Shown piece after piece: positions 16,709-26,189 of a DNA stretch of 64,000 bases. The DNA lies in assembly GCF_014698045.1 (NCBI RefSeq), contig NZ_JACJSE010000004.1, positions 434,001 to 498,000 on the forward strand, given 5' to 3'. The notes beneath the pieces are model-generated. The model worked only from the letters and a program-made list of their open reading frames with translations, was not told the DNA's origin and made no database searches. Every line of letters begins with the position of its first letter. The first letter of the stretch is position 1. The translations under genes and the position numbers were made by a program. The stretch is from Aulosira sp. FACHB-615. GTDB lineage: Bacteria > Cyanobacteriota > Cyanobacteriia > Cyanobacteriales > Nostocaceae.

Positions 16709-16882
16709 TTATGATTCTTCTTCCTCTTCTTCAGCAGCAGGATAGACAAATGTAGAACGTCCAGTCAAAATAGACTTGCCGAGAGACAAAGCTTTTTGAG
16801 CTTCAACAGCAGCTTTATGTCTCCAAGTAGCTCGACGTTTATCGCGTTTAGATTTAGATGTTTTCTTCTTAGGGACAGCCAT
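16709..16882 (-). CDS. rpmF: 50S ribosomal protein L32
   Basis: A 57-residue L32 starting MAVPKKKTSKSKRDKRRATW, the canonical cyanobacterial/plastid N-terminus. The open frame extends 9 codons upstream, but MAVPKKK is the conserved start. Unlike zinc-ribbon L32 forms it has no CxxC pairs; the C-terminus is an acidic Glu tail. It acts in the large ribosomal subunit and appears to be a single-gene unit with its own terminator. Confidence 0.96.
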   Translation of the reverse strand: MAVPKKKTSKSKRDKRRATWRHKAAVEAQKALSLGKSILTGRSTFVYPAAEEEEEES

Positions 16883-17029
16883 AGTAGCGGATATCGCAAT
16901 TTTTGACAACCTTTCTATTCTAAGCCATCTCTTTGCATCTGCAATGGTCTACCTGTAATTTACAAGTAAGGGGCTAGAGGTGAGAGGCTAGGGGCTAGTA
17001 TTTTTACTCAGCACTTACACTTCGACTTC

Positions 17030-17053
17030 TTCTGTTGGAGACGCTGCGCGAAC
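17030..17053. repeat. 24-bp small dispersed repeat, copy A
   Basis: A 24-bp segment containing GGAGACGCTGCGCGAAC sits after the sequence CGACTTC. The same core appears in the same CGACTTC...GCTC setting at 28858-28881, where comparison with a second element copy proves it to be a 24-bp insertion. Confidence 0.7.
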
Positions 17054-17104
17054 GCTCAGTGTACAGCACTAATTACTCAGCACTCAGCACTCAGCACTTT
17101 TAAC

Positions 17105-17614
17105 TTACGGTGTGGTGGTTGCTGGTGCAACGGTGGTGATGGGAGGGATATTGACGGGGTTGCTTGGGGTTTGTTCAAAGAATAATAGCGATCGCGCGGT
17201 TTTAAAGTAAGTCGCCCAAAGTTGAGCATCAGGACGGGAACGCCATTGGGGACGGCTGACTTCTAAAGCTAAAATTGGTGCGATCGCACCGTAGCTCTGT
17301 ACGGAGACAATAATCGATACATTTGTAGCTAATATATCTTGGTCAAAACTGCGTTGTGCGGCGGCTCTGGCTGTGGCTTCGGCTCTCCGCAGTGTGGTTT
17401 CATAGTTTTCATCAGGTAATCTATCAATAATTAAATCAACTCTAGCTGTGTAAGCTCTTACCATCTGTGGTGAAATTACTTCTGCCACAATCCATACAGG
17501 TAGGCTAGAAAAGAGCAAAAATATTAATGGAAATATCCGGATTTGTTTGATAACTTGGCTAATAAATAAAAAGGAAATGATCGATGATTGTTGGTTAGCA
17601 ACATTCTTGGTCAT
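17105..17614 (-). CDS. hypothetical membrane-anchored protein
   Basis: A 169-residue protein with one N-terminal hydrophobic segment (about 29-48, IFPLIFLLFSSLPVWIVAEV), so it is probably anchored in the plasma or thylakoid membrane. The rest is an alpha/beta region with an Ala/Arg-rich helix (YETTLRRAEATARAAAQRSF) and a Pro/Thr-rich C-terminal tail. No family is recognised. It is bordered by repeats on its 3' side. Confidence 0.75.
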   Translation of the reverse strand: MTKNVANQQSSIISFLFISQVIKQIRIFPLIFLLFSSLPVWIVAEVISPQMVRAYTARVDLIIDRLPDENYETTLRRAEATARAAAQRSFDQDILATNVSIIVSVQSYGAIAPILALEVSRPQWRSRPDAQLWATYFKTARSLLFFEQTPSNPVNIPPITTVAPATTTP

Positions 17615-17792
17615 AACCTGAAAGCTCCTTACTAATTAATGGCCTGTAATTGAATTGTCTGAGAATTTTTACTGAAATTAAAGGCAATAAAAATTACTTA
17701 GTCTTTGGGGTTTCATGAGAAATTCCGAGACTATAAGACATAGGTTAGCTTTGTTCTTTCGGCAAAGCCAACCGCAATTTTAGGCAAGTCAA

Positions 17793-17946
17793 CCAATTTT
17801 GGATTTTAGATTTGCGATTTTAAATTGATGATGGCTACGCTATCGAGCGTCTTTTCAATTTGTTTAGCGGACAAGCATTAAAACTTGAACTAAAAAACAA
17901 TCCAAAATCCAAAATTCAAAATCTAAAATTGGCACGGTCAACCACA
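17793..17946. repeat. inverted-repeat-bounded spacer upstream of caspase-like gene
   Basis: The 348-bp gap before the caspase-like gene contains a stretch bounded by GTCAACCAATTTTGGATTTT on the left and ATCTAAAATTGGCACGGTCA on the right, near-inverted copies of each other. The interior holds AAATCCAAAATTCAAAATC-type runs common between cyanobacterial genes. It looks like a miniature dispersed element; no coding potential is seen. Confidence 0.5.
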
Positions 17947-17962
17947 ACCTACAAATAGCGGG

Positions 17963-19909
17963 ATGGCAAATCACTGGGCGATCGCGATCGGCATCAATCA
18001 ATATCAATTTTTTCAACCTTTACGTTGCGCCCAAGCCGATGCCGAGGCGCTAAAAGATTTTTTGGTTCAAGAAGCAGGTTTTTCTCCCCAACGCTGTCTA
18101 CTAATGACAGATACTTCACCACCAATTGGGGATAGGTCTACCTATCCCACAAAAGAAAATATTTTGCTGTTGATAGAAGACTTGGCTGCGGCTTGTTGGC
18201 AACCGGGGGATTATCTGTGGTTTTTCTTTAGTGGTTATGGTGTTAACCATACAAGCCAAGATTACTTGATGCCAGTGGAAGGTAATCCTGAGTTAATGCA
18301 GGAAACCGCCATCGAAATGCGATCGCTCTTGCACAGCCTCCACATAGCTGAACTAAATGCTGTAGTGCTGCTTGATATTAACCGGGCTTCCAGTACGCAA
18401 GCAGATGCAACCGTTGGACAAGAAACCATTGAAATAGCGCAAGAATTACAATTAGCGACGATTCTGTCTTGCGAACCAGAACAATTTTCTCGTGAAAGTA
18501 GTGAGCTAGGTTACGGATTTTTTACTGCGGCTTTGTTAGCTGCGTTACGTTCTGGTCATGGCGGCAGTTTGGCAGATTTAAACAGCTATTTAAATGTGTT
18601 CACGCCAGAATTATGTCAACACTATTGGCGACCAACTCAAAATCCAGTAGCGATAGTACCTGCTAAACCGTTTGTCATCTTGCCACAGTCAGAGGTGAAT
18701 CATCCAGTTACAGAAGTTCCCAGCACACTGGAACCAACTGAAGCCGCACCCCATGAATTAGAGACATCTGAAGTTGAGGGTAGTATTTTTTCAGAAGAAA
18801 ACTTTGCTGTGGCTTTGGCTGCTCCCCCATTAGCGCCAACATCAACCAAAAATCCCGTAAATTCGCCGCATATTGGGATTTGGGGAGAAGCATCGGTTTT
18901 ACAGTCGGCTGTTGCTGCCAGATTACCAGATTTGAAGTTTCCCAGCTTCAGTTTAGGAGAACCACAACTTTCTCCGTCACCCGACTTAATTGCCAACGAA
19001 GAATATAGCAACCAGCAAGGGCAATTAGCGATCCCTGCTTCAGAAACAAGTGCGGGGAGATTTATTCCCGATGTTGCCCAACCTTACATCTCACGTTTAC
19101 CTCAGAAAAAGGCCAATACCTTATGGTGGCAACAATTTTTCTTTTGGGGCGGTGGCATGATGTTAATAGCTGCTGTAGTAACAGTGGTCTTTCTCCGCAA
19201 TCAAGAAAAGTTCGTGGCGGGTCGAGAAGCTTTATCGGCAAAGTCCCATGAACATGAACAAGTAGTTCCTGCAAAAAATCAGTCTGCTGCTCAAATAGCT
19301 TCCCTTTCTGAGTCGAAGAACCGCAATCAAGCTGTATTAGACTTGGCGAAAATGTCTCTTAGACAAACTCAAGCCAGTGATTTGAGTTTAGCGATCGCCA
19401 CTGCCAGAAAAATTCCGCCAGGTGAGCCGCTTTACGAACAAGCCCAAGAAAATATCAATATTTGGAGTAACATGATCCTTAATTTAGCCGAGGGTCGTGC
19501 CAAGCAAAGACAATATACTAATGCGATCGCTGCCGCACAACTCATCAGTAAAGAAAGCTCCCTTTATCCCCAAGCCCAAACAGTAATTAAACAGTGGCGA
19601 CAAGAAGCCAAGCAATATCTCGCTAACAAAACTTTATTAGATGCGGCTAATGCCTTAATTAAGCCAGGACAAGCCTCTACATATAATCGCGCCATTGAAG
19701 TAGCCAAGCGCGTTCCTCAAGGTCAACCAGGATTTGATTTAGCTCAAAAATCAATTAATAAATGGAGCGAAAAAATCTTAGACTTAGCAAAAACTCGTGC
19801 TGCTGAGGGTGATCTCAAGTCCGCCATCACCACCGCAACTTTAGTCCCAGAAGAGACATCTGTGTATGAAGATGCTCAAGAAGCAATCCGTAAATGGCAG
19901 AAAAAATAG
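17963..19909 (+). CDS. caspase-fold protein lacking the catalytic dyad (pseudo-caspase)
   Basis: A 648-residue protein with an N-terminal peptidase C14/caspase-like domain (residues about 3-225: HWAIAIGINQYQFFQPLRCAQADAEALKDFL). The two catalytic positions are both substituted: FFSGYGVN has Tyr92 where His is expected, and VLLDINRAS has Asn140 where Cys is expected, so proteolysis is unlikely. A Pro/Glu-rich linker (about 235-385) leads to one transmembrane helix (about 390-413), then a C-terminal region of three to four helical repeats (IATARKIPPGEPLYEQAQENI and similar). The caspase-like domain would lie on the opposite membrane face from the repeats. Probably a regulatory or scaffold protein. 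Confidence 0.9.
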   Translation: MANHWAIAIGINQYQFFQPLRCAQADAEALKDFLVQEAGFSPQRCLLMTDTSPPIGDRSTYPTKENILLLIEDLAAACWQPGDYLWFFFSGYGVNHTSQDYLMPVEGNPELMQETAIEMRSLLHSLHIAELNAVVLLDINRASSTQADATVGQETIEIAQELQLATILSCEPEQFSRESSELGYGFFTAALLAALRSGHGGSLADLNSYLNVFTPELCQHYWRPTQNPVAIVPAKPFVILPQSEVNHPVTEVPSTLEPTEAAPHELETSEVEGSIFSEENFAVALAAPPLAPTSTKNPVNSPHIGIWGEASVLQSAVAARLPDLKFPSFSLGEPQLSPSPDLIANEEYSNQQGQLAIPASETSAGRFIPDVAQPYISRLPQKKANTLWWQQFFFWGGGMMLIAAVVTVVFLRNQEKFVAGREALSAKSHEHEQVVPAKNQSAAQIASLSESKNRNQAVLDLAKMSLRQTQASDLSLAIATARKIPPGEPLYEQAQENINIWSNMILNLAEGRAKQRQYTNAIAAAQLISKESSLYPQAQTVIKQWRQEAKQYLANKTLLDAANALIKPGQASTYNRAIEVAKRVPQGQPGFDLAQKSINKWSEKILDLAKTRAAEGDLKSAITTATLVPEETSVYEDAQEAIRKWQKK

Positions 19910-20087
19910 TTGAGAGTTAATTCTGGGTTGTTGATCAATTTGCCAGCAGTATCGATTTTAAAGAAAAGATGAGATTTAGTTGCTAATGATGAAGTCAGGG
20001 GCTAGTTTATGCCAAAATCTGGCTATGGATACTTGATAACTTACCCCTTAAGTATAATCATGGGTCTGAACGGGTATAAATCTCAAA

Positions 20088-20699
20088 GTGATCATGGAAA
20101 ATCGTCAAAATTTCAACCATGAGCCACCCCAACTGATAGAACCCAATCTAGAATTAGCGAAGACTAAATTGGGTTCCAAAGGTCGCTCAAACATGCTGAT
20201 GGCTTTACTGACACAGCATCCACTGGTGCTGTTATGTGGAGTTTTTACAATGGTTGTGGGTACGGCGACTGTGGCATTTTATAGCCTCAGTTATGTAGAT
20301 CATAGGAAACAGGCAGAGTCAGAACCCATCCCAGTAATTGTAGAAGAGCCAATTACGATTGAACATAGCAATCCTCTACCTTTATGGATGGTAATGGCGA
20401 TCGCACTCAGTTGTGGTAGTGGTTGCTATCTCATTTTTCGCTTGTGTAACCCCAGCCAAGCTCAGAAATTTCCTAAATCTGCCTCCAGTCGCCTAAAAGC
20501 TCTAAAACCAGCTTCGCAAACATCCCGAAATTTACCAGTGTTTGCATCTTTGCAACCACTCAAAGTCAAAAGCAAAACCTTGGTTGAAGTTCTACCACCA
20601 GCACAAAAATACCGCCTGGGTAAAGGTAAAGAATCACTTGCAGACTTGATGGATATTCGCAAAGAAAATTCCTTGTCAGCACTTTTACAAAAGCATTAA
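20088..20699 (+). CDS. hypothetical protein with two transmembrane helices
   Basis: A 203-residue protein. Hydrophobic segments lie at about 42-70 (LVLLCGVFTMVVGTATVAFYSL) and 98-118 (LWMVMAIALSCGSGCYLIFRL), joined by an acidic loop, and the C-terminus is basic and Ser/Lys-rich. The start can be the GTG at 20088 or the ATG two codons later (20094), which gives MENRQNF and is more likely. It follows the pseudo-caspase gene with a 178-nt gap. No family recognised. Confidence 0.7.
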   Translation: MIMENRQNFNHEPPQLIEPNLELAKTKLGSKGRSNMLMALLTQHPLVLLCGVFTMVVGTATVAFYSLSYVDHRKQAESEPIPVIVEEPITIEHSNPLPLWMVMAIALSCGSGCYLIFRLCNPSQAQKFPKSASSRLKALKPASQTSRNLPVFASLQPLKVKSKTLVEVLPPAQKYRLGKGKESLADLMDIRKENSLSALLQKH

Positions 20700-20739
20700 T
20701 GTTGCCGTAATACAAAAACTTTTGAAATACAACTTTTAA

Positions 20740-20775
20740 ACTAAGAGGGTACAGCATTGCTGTACCCTTCTTAGT
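20740..20775 (+). terminator. hairpin terminator after the 203-residue gene
   Basis: ACTAAGA-GGGTACAGCA and TGTACCC-TTCTTAGT form a long near-perfect stem with a very short loop, 41 nt after the stop codon. There is no strong T-run, so termination efficiency is uncertain. Confidence 0.65.
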
Positions 20776-21398
20776 GGGAATTATACTGAGATTGTGGATT
20801 GATTATTTTTTCCTGCGCCTGGATGTTTTTAATATATAACGCGATGTGCGACTTATTCTTGAAACCCCTCTCCAAACCTCTCCCCGAAACGGAGAGAGGC
20901 TTTGAATCTTGCTCCCCTTCCCTGGTAGCTTACTGGTGAGTTTTTCAGTAACCCATTTGTCGCAATCATTTTTCAAATTGGTATAATTATCAAAATTTGG
21001 GGGATTCTCCTTCATACCCCATACACTGTACTTTTTATCTGAAATGCAAAAATATAGTAAAAATAATATGTTTACTTGATTAAAAAAATAACGTGAAAAT
21101 TTGATTTTCTCAGTATTTGTTTAAGTACATATAAATCTATTTTTGCTCTACTTACTTAAATTTACCAATTGTTGATATTCAATTAACTAATGTAATATAT
21201 TAATTGTTTTATCCAAAAATTAAATTTCATTTCAAATTTAAAATATCAACATTTAAACTCAGATGTTCTTGTGAAGAATTAACCGATTTATTCTGATTTA
21301 TCAATCCTGAAATATAACCTGATAAATTATCAATATTTTTTATAATTTGTTCAACTTGTAAAATCATCAGTTTTCAGCCTACATAACCAAGCGTATTT
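20776..21398. other. gene-free AT-rich stretch with a dispersed repeat
   Basis: At 20861-20900 there is a dispersed repeat of the type CCCCTCTCCAAACCTCTCCC with an inverted GGAGAGAGG partner, well known between cyanobacterial genes. From about 21050 to 21398 the sequence is extremely AT-rich without an intact open frame. It presumably carries the promoter of the RTX gene; no specific signal is assigned. Confidence 0.5.
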
Positions 21399-23105
21399 AT
21401 GAGTGACTTATTCAATCATGCCCTGGGGCTGACACAAAATCAATTAACTGCTGTTGAAAAATCAGATCCAGATGCACTACATTTTAATATTACATTTAAT
21501 GATCCATCAGGAAAATTTTCTGCCTATTACTCCGCTATCAAGTCTCATATATTAGCGGCTGGGTCTAGTTGGGACAAGTATATTACAGGTAATGCTGATT
21601 TAGAAATTGTTGTTAATTTTTCTAATCCAAATCCCACAGCGACAGGCAGAAGTTTAACTTCATCTTTTGTGTATAAGAAAGGCACTTTGTCAGTATATGA
21701 ACCAGGTGCAGTATCAGAAATTCGCACCGGAGTTGATCCTAATGGTGCTACGCCTGACATTGAATTTAACTTTAATCCTGATTATCTAGTTAATGAACTG
21801 TGGTTTGACCCCAAACCAGTAGCACGAACTACGGCTGTACCCATTAATAAAACAGATGCCGTTTCTTTATTACTCCATGAATTTGGTCATGTCTTTGGCT
21901 TTAATGCCTGGAAAGATAATTTTGATGGCACACTCTCAGGTAATTATCAATCTACATTCGATGAAAAAATTGTTTTTGATGGCAGCAATTTTTTCTTTGT
22001 AGGAAAACAAGCGACTAGTGTTTACGGCTCTCCTGTACCCTTGACTTTTGGTAACATCACTCATGTGGGAAATGATGGTTCTAGACCAGGAGTTAATCTG
22101 GTTAGAGACTTAATGAATGGTGTCAAATTTTATCGAGGATTTCGCTATAGTATCTCTTCACTTAATGTTGCCATATTAAAAGATGTTGGTGTACCTATCA
22201 TTGATGTCCCAACTCTTAGTCTGAGTAGTGTTACGACTACCTTACCAACCAACGTTGAAAACCTCACCCTGACAGGAACATCTCAAATTAACGGTACTGG
22301 TAACGCGGGTAATAACATTCTCAAAGGTAATAGTGCAAATAATAAGCTAATAGGCAATGCTGGGAATGATACCTTAGATGCTGGTGCTGGCAAGGATACC
22401 TTAAACGGGGGGAGTGGCGATGATATCTTAATTGGCGGCGCTGATAATGATAGTTACTACGTGGATAGCAGCAATGACCAAATTATCGAACTATTGAATG
22501 AAGCTACAGATACAGTCCGCACGACTGTGAATTGGAAACTCAGCGACAACTTAGAAAATTTGGTCTTAACTGGTACTAGCGGGATTAATGGTACGGGAAA
22601 TGCTTTGAAAAACACCATCACTGTGAACAAAGCGGATAATCAACTGTTTGGTGGCGATAATGATGACAAACTAATAGGAGACGCAGGTAACGACACCCTG
22701 AATGGCGGAGATGGCAATGATAGCCTAGTTGGTGGTAATGGTAATGATAGCCTGGTTGGTGGTAATGGTAATGATAGCCTGGTTGGTGGTGCGGGTAGCG
22801 ATCGCCTAACGGGTGGTACGGATAGTGATAAATTTGTTTTTTCCAGTCTGGGTGAGGGTATTGACACTATTACTGATTTCAGTAGCACCGAGGATTTTTT
22901 AGTAGTACAAACTCTCTTGACTCATTTGAATTATACGGGTATTAATCCCATTGCTGATGGTTACATTCGGGGCATACAATCTGGGTCAAGTACTTTGATT
23001 CAAATTGATATTGATGGCTTAAATGGCAACTCAATTTTTAGCACTTTAGTCACAGTCAGCAACTTCATTGCTAGTAACTTCAGCTTAAATAACTTGATTT
23101 TTTAG
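21399..23105 (+). CDS. RTX protein with metzincin-type zinc-protease motif
   Basis: A 568-residue secreted-type protein. Residues about 20-270 form a putative metalloprotease domain with HEFGHVFGFN near residue 164, an HExxHxxG zinc motif in which the usual third His/Asp position is Asn. Residues about 290-490 hold two blocks of GGxGxDxLxGG calcium-binding RTX nonapeptides separated by a YYVDSSNDQI-type linker, and the last 80 residues resemble an RTX C-terminal secretion region. No Sec signal peptide is visible, in keeping with type I export. Three consecutive DNA repeats of 27 bp encode GGNGNDSLV. No transporter gene is adjacent. The substitution at the third ligand makes activity uncertain. 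Confidence 0.85.
   Translation: MSDLFNHALGLTQNQLTAVEKSDPDALHFNITFNDPSGKFSAYYSAIKSHILAAGSSWDKYITGNADLEIVVNFSNPNPTATGRSLTSSFVYKKGTLSVYEPGAVSEIRTGVDPNGATPDIEFNFNPDYLVNELWFDPKPVARTTAVPINKTDAVSLLLHEFGHVFGFNAWKDNFDGTLSGNYQSTFDEKIVFDGSNFFFVGKQATSVYGSPVPLTFGNITHVGNDGSRPGVNLVRDLMNGVKFYRGFRYSISSLNVAILKDVGVPIIDVPTLSLSSVTTTLPTNVENLTLTGTSQINGTGNAGNNILKGNSANNKLIGNAGNDTLDAGAGKDTLNGGSGDDILIGGADNDSYYVDSSNDQIIELLNEATDTVRTTVNWKLSDNLENLVLTGTSGINGTGNALKNTITVNKADNQLFGGDNDDKLIGDAGNDTLNGGDGNDSLVGGNGNDSLVGGNGNDSLVGGAGSDRLTGGTDSDKFVFSSLGEGIDTITDFSSTEDFLVVQTLLTHLNYTGINPIADGYIRGIQSGSSTLIQIDIDGLNGNSIFSTLVTVSNFIASNFSLNNLIF
22704..22784 (+). repeat. 27-bp coding tandem repeat in RTX region
   Basis: Three 27-bp units (22704, 22731, 22758) encode GG(D/N)GNDSLV. 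The last two are identical at the DNA level and the first differs at several bases, a sign of recent duplication of the RTX nonapeptide pair. Confidence 0.85.
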
Positions 23106-23281
23106 TGCAGTAATCAGCAAATCTGCATTGAGGTGACAATGCCAAGTCTACATATATTTTCACAGGTCAATACTGGTTTATCGTCAATATTTGATAACTA
23201 GGATAAATAGTCATAGTTGGATTTACTTGTTAAACTTTAAGTTAACTACATACTGTTATCGGTTACTAAAGTTTAAAATGA

Positions 23282-24748
23282 ATGAATGAACAAACGAAAG
23301 CAATTCGAGTTGCTTGGTGTAGTTCACTAGATTTACCTCAACCAACAAATACGCGCCTCAATTTTGAGTGGATTACGGTTGATATCTCCAGCTTATTTGA
23401 GCAGGATTTTGACATTATTGTACTCGACTTCAGAGTTGTTGCAAGTATAGAGAAAGTTAGAGATTTATATAATACTGTTGGGAAACCAACAGTATTATTA
23501 GTAGAGACGATTGAGCAAGAATCTGCTGTGCTTACTTGGTTAGAAGCAGAAGATGAAACCTGTCAATATGATGCAATTAATCAGCAAATTTGTCTACGTT
23601 TACAGCGCAGTTTTTGGCACAATCAACAAAAGCATTTATTTAATCTCGATAAATTGACAGGAATTGCTAATTTTCGGAAATTTAATGATTATGCTATCAA
23701 TCTTTTAACTTCTAATGAAGATATCGAACAAATATCTTTGATTTATTTAGATATTGACCGTTTTAAGTTTATTAACGATCGCTACGGTCACATAACAGGA
23801 GATCAGATATTACAAGAGATTGGACAAATTCTGCAAAAGTACTCACTAGGCGCAGGAATTGTGGCGCGGACAGGCGGGGATAAATTTGCTATTTGTATGC
23901 GTGGAAGTATTGAGCAAGGGAAGGCCTTTGCAGAGTTTCTCAGAACCCAAATCGAAACTCATGAATTTAAGCTCAATGCGATGTCGTCGGTGCGCCTCAC
24001 TGCGTCCTTTGGTGTGATTTCGATGTTAGGACACACCTCGATTGAGCAATTATGGCAAGAAATTAATCAATGTATATATGCAGCCAAGCAAAAAGGGCGT
24101 AATCAAGTTGTCACATCTGAGGAATTTGATGCGATCGCCGATGCTTCAGGACAAGATAAACTGATAACTGATTTTGAGCATCGCATTCGTGTCACCGCAG
24201 AACGGATGATTAGTGAAATGGTGCTGAAAGCCAGTCGATTAGCTAATAAATACCGCGTCGAGGCCGAACTCGATGGTTTAACGGAGGTGTTTAATCGTCG
24301 CTATCTGGATAGATTACTGGCGCGTGAAATCGAAAAAGCTCATAAATATCAGCAACAACTCACAATCTTACTTTTAGATTTAGATTATTTCGGTGCAATC
24401 AATCGCACCTACGGTTTTCCTACAGGTGATCAAGCTTTAAAAACTGCCGCACAAGTATTTCAAACCCATATCAGAGCCGGAGATTGGGTGACACGCTACG
24501 GTGGAGAGGAATTTTGTATTGTTATGTCTAACACTGACCTGAATACAGGATGTCAGATAGCAGAACGAATTCGCCTCGCCCTCAGTGCAGAAGTTATTAC
24601 AGCCTACAATGGTCAACAATTCCACCTCACTACCAGTATTGGTGTTGTCGAACTCATAGCAGAAGATAAACTTGTCTCTTTTTTACAGCGTGCCAGCGAT
24701 AAACTGAGAGAAGCCAAGAAAAACGGGCGTAATCGCATTTGCTTTTGA
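23282..24748 (+). CDS. tandem GGDEF-domain protein (probable diguanylate cyclase)
   Basis: A 488-residue protein. Residues about 1-110 look like a degenerate receiver-like domain (IIVLDFRVV, KPTVLLVET) without an obvious phospho-acceptor pocket. A first GGDEF domain (about 120-285) has the active-site loop RTGGDKF, deviating from GG(D/E)EF, and a second (about 330-488) has RYGGEEF, the catalytically competent form. The second probably makes cyclic di-GMP; the first may be regulatory. A coiled linker lies between them. No EAL domain is present. The gene stands alone. Confidence 0.92.
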   Translation: MNEQTKAIRVAWCSSLDLPQPTNTRLNFEWITVDISSLFEQDFDIIVLDFRVVASIEKVRDLYNTVGKPTVLLVETIEQESAVLTWLEAEDETCQYDAINQQICLRLQRSFWHNQQKHLFNLDKLTGIANFRKFNDYAINLLTSNEDIEQISLIYLDIDRFKFINDRYGHITGDQILQEIGQILQKYSLGAGIVARTGGDKFAICMRGSIEQGKAFAEFLRTQIETHEFKLNAMSSVRLTASFGVISMLGHTSIEQLWQEINQCIYAAKQKGRNQVVTSEEFDAIADASGQDKLITDFEHRIRVTAERMISEMVLKASRLANKYRVEAELDGLTEVFNRRYLDRLLAREIEKAHKYQQQLTILLLDLDYFGAINRTYGFPTGDQALKTAAQVFQTHIRAGDWVTRYGGEEFCIVMSNTDLNTGCQIAERIRLALSAEVITAYNGQQFHLTTSIGVVELIAEDKLVSFLQRASDKLREAKKNGRNRICF

Positions 24749-24856
24749 TGGGAAAGTACTGAGTGCTGAGTTTGATTAGACAAGGTAGACAAGGTAGAAA
24801 CATTACTCCCTTGTCTCCCTTCCCTTGTCCCCTTTACTCCAATAACCAAGCACACT

Positions 24857-26086
24857 TCAAATTTTCTCCTTCGCCGGCGGGACAATACCAGTTTGATTTA
24901 AACCTGCATCAATATCGCGGAGAATTTTGAAATCATCCTCTGGTAAAGGATAACTACTACTGTTAAACAAACCTGCACTTGCAACTGGTTGCTTTTCTAA
25001 AAAAGAGAATGCTTGGCGAAATTGTTGTGGTTGGGCTTTAATTGGTGCATCAAAATGGCAGGGAATAATCCACTGAAAATCCCAACTAGCAACTTTATCA
25101 GCCCAATCAATTGTTTCTCTGGGTGCGCGGTTGAGGATGAGAGTTTGCAAAACTGGTGCGACAAATAAACGTCCATCGCCACGTAAGGCGTGAAATGACC
25201 TTTGCCAATTATTTTGCCATTTAAAGGGAAATAAACCAAAATAAGCTTTGCGGGAACGTTCTGGGGCTTTGAGGGCATCGCGGAAGACTTCACCCCAGGC
25301 GGGTACATCTAAAACACTGGGTTGAAAGTATAAAGCAAATAAAGTGATGCGTTGCCATCCTTTGCGGCGGTTGGCTTGATTATCAGCAACCACATCAGAA
25401 CCTTTTTCTTTAGCGTGGAAGAGTAAGGGATAAGGGTCGAGTTGGACGATCGCAGGTGGTTCTTCTGGTATAGATACTACTGCATCTGTGACTAATAAAG
25501 TGTGCGATCGCTTGTGTAGAAATGCTACTTCTGTAAATTTACCTGGGCCTAAATCAATCGTTTTCAAAATTGTATAGTCAAATTCATCACCAAAAGGCGC
25601 TTGACTGCTATCTTCTGGCAAGACTTGAGTACGTTTTCCTGGTAAACCCAACCAACTCAATGGTAAATTTAGCGGGAAACTCCATTGATTTGGGGCGACA
25701 AATACCTGTGCATTGGGAAAACATCTGGCGAAGGGGCCGACGAAAACCTTATGTTCAATGCCAGAAATAGTTGGCAAGATAATATATTTCACATCACCAT
25801 GTTCTGCAACTAACTCCTGTATCAGTTGCAGACATTCTTTTGTCGGTGCGACAGGTGCATAAACCAATAAACCACCCGCATCTAACTTGACAACTGTCAT
25901 CCGAATCGGCACAACAACATAAAAAATGCCTTGCAATTGGTCAAAAGTCCAGATGGAGTCTTTGATGATTTCTTTGCGAATTGTCCGCCGCCTGCTATAT
26001 GGGTAAAGTGGCACAATCGGCCAGAATGGCCAAGAAATATCTTGTGGATGAATTTGTTCTGTTACTACACGTTCATCAAAAGCCAC
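24857..26086 (-). CDS. DUF4336 domain-containing protein
   Basis: A 409-residue protein of the DUF4336 family common in cyanobacteria and plants. It has a metallo-beta-lactamase-like layout (MTVVKLDAGGLLVYAPVAPTKECLQLI, then YIILPTISGIEHKVFVGPFARCFPNAQVFVAP, then LLVTDAVVSIPEEPP), but the classic HxHxDH metal motif is absent. Function unknown. It lies 103 nt upstream of the ureG start codon's opposite end in the order ureG then DUF4336 along the minus strand, but with its own start and no overlap. Confidence 0.88.
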   Translation of the reverse strand: MAFDERVVTEQIHPQDISWPFWPIVPLYPYSRRRTIRKEIIKDSIWTFDQLQGIFYVVVPIRMTVVKLDAGGLLVYAPVAPTKECLQLIQELVAEHGDVKYIILPTISGIEHKVFVGPFARCFPNAQVFVAPNQWSFPLNLPLSWLGLPGKRTQVLPEDSSQAPFGDEFDYTILKTIDLGPGKFTEVAFLHKRSHTLLVTDAVVSIPEEPPAIVQLDPYPLLFHAKEKGSDVVADNQANRRKGWQRITLFALYFQPSVLDVPAWGEVFRDALKAPERSRKAYFGLFPFKWQNNWQRSFHALRGDGRLFVAPVLQTLILNRAPRETIDWADKVASWDFQWIIPCHFDAPIKAQPQQFRQAFSFLEKQPVASAGLFNSSSYPLPEDDFKILRDIDAGLNQTGIVPPAKEKI

Positions 26087-26189
26087 CCTGAAACTCCTCC
26101 GAAAATTCCCAATACTTCAGTTTATTCTTTCTGCGCCAAAGTTGGAGTTTAGCAAATTCTGTTACTGAGAAATACAAAAAGTAAAATTT

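Noticed and set aside
20803..21015. 70-codon minus-strand open frame
   Set aside because: Its translation (LSPFRGEVWRGVSR) is that of a widespread noncoding dispersed repeat.
21227..21368. Possible small protein of about 46 residues on the minus strand
   Set aside because: On careful reading the frame lacks a start codon; the nearby ATG is out of frame and stops after five codons.
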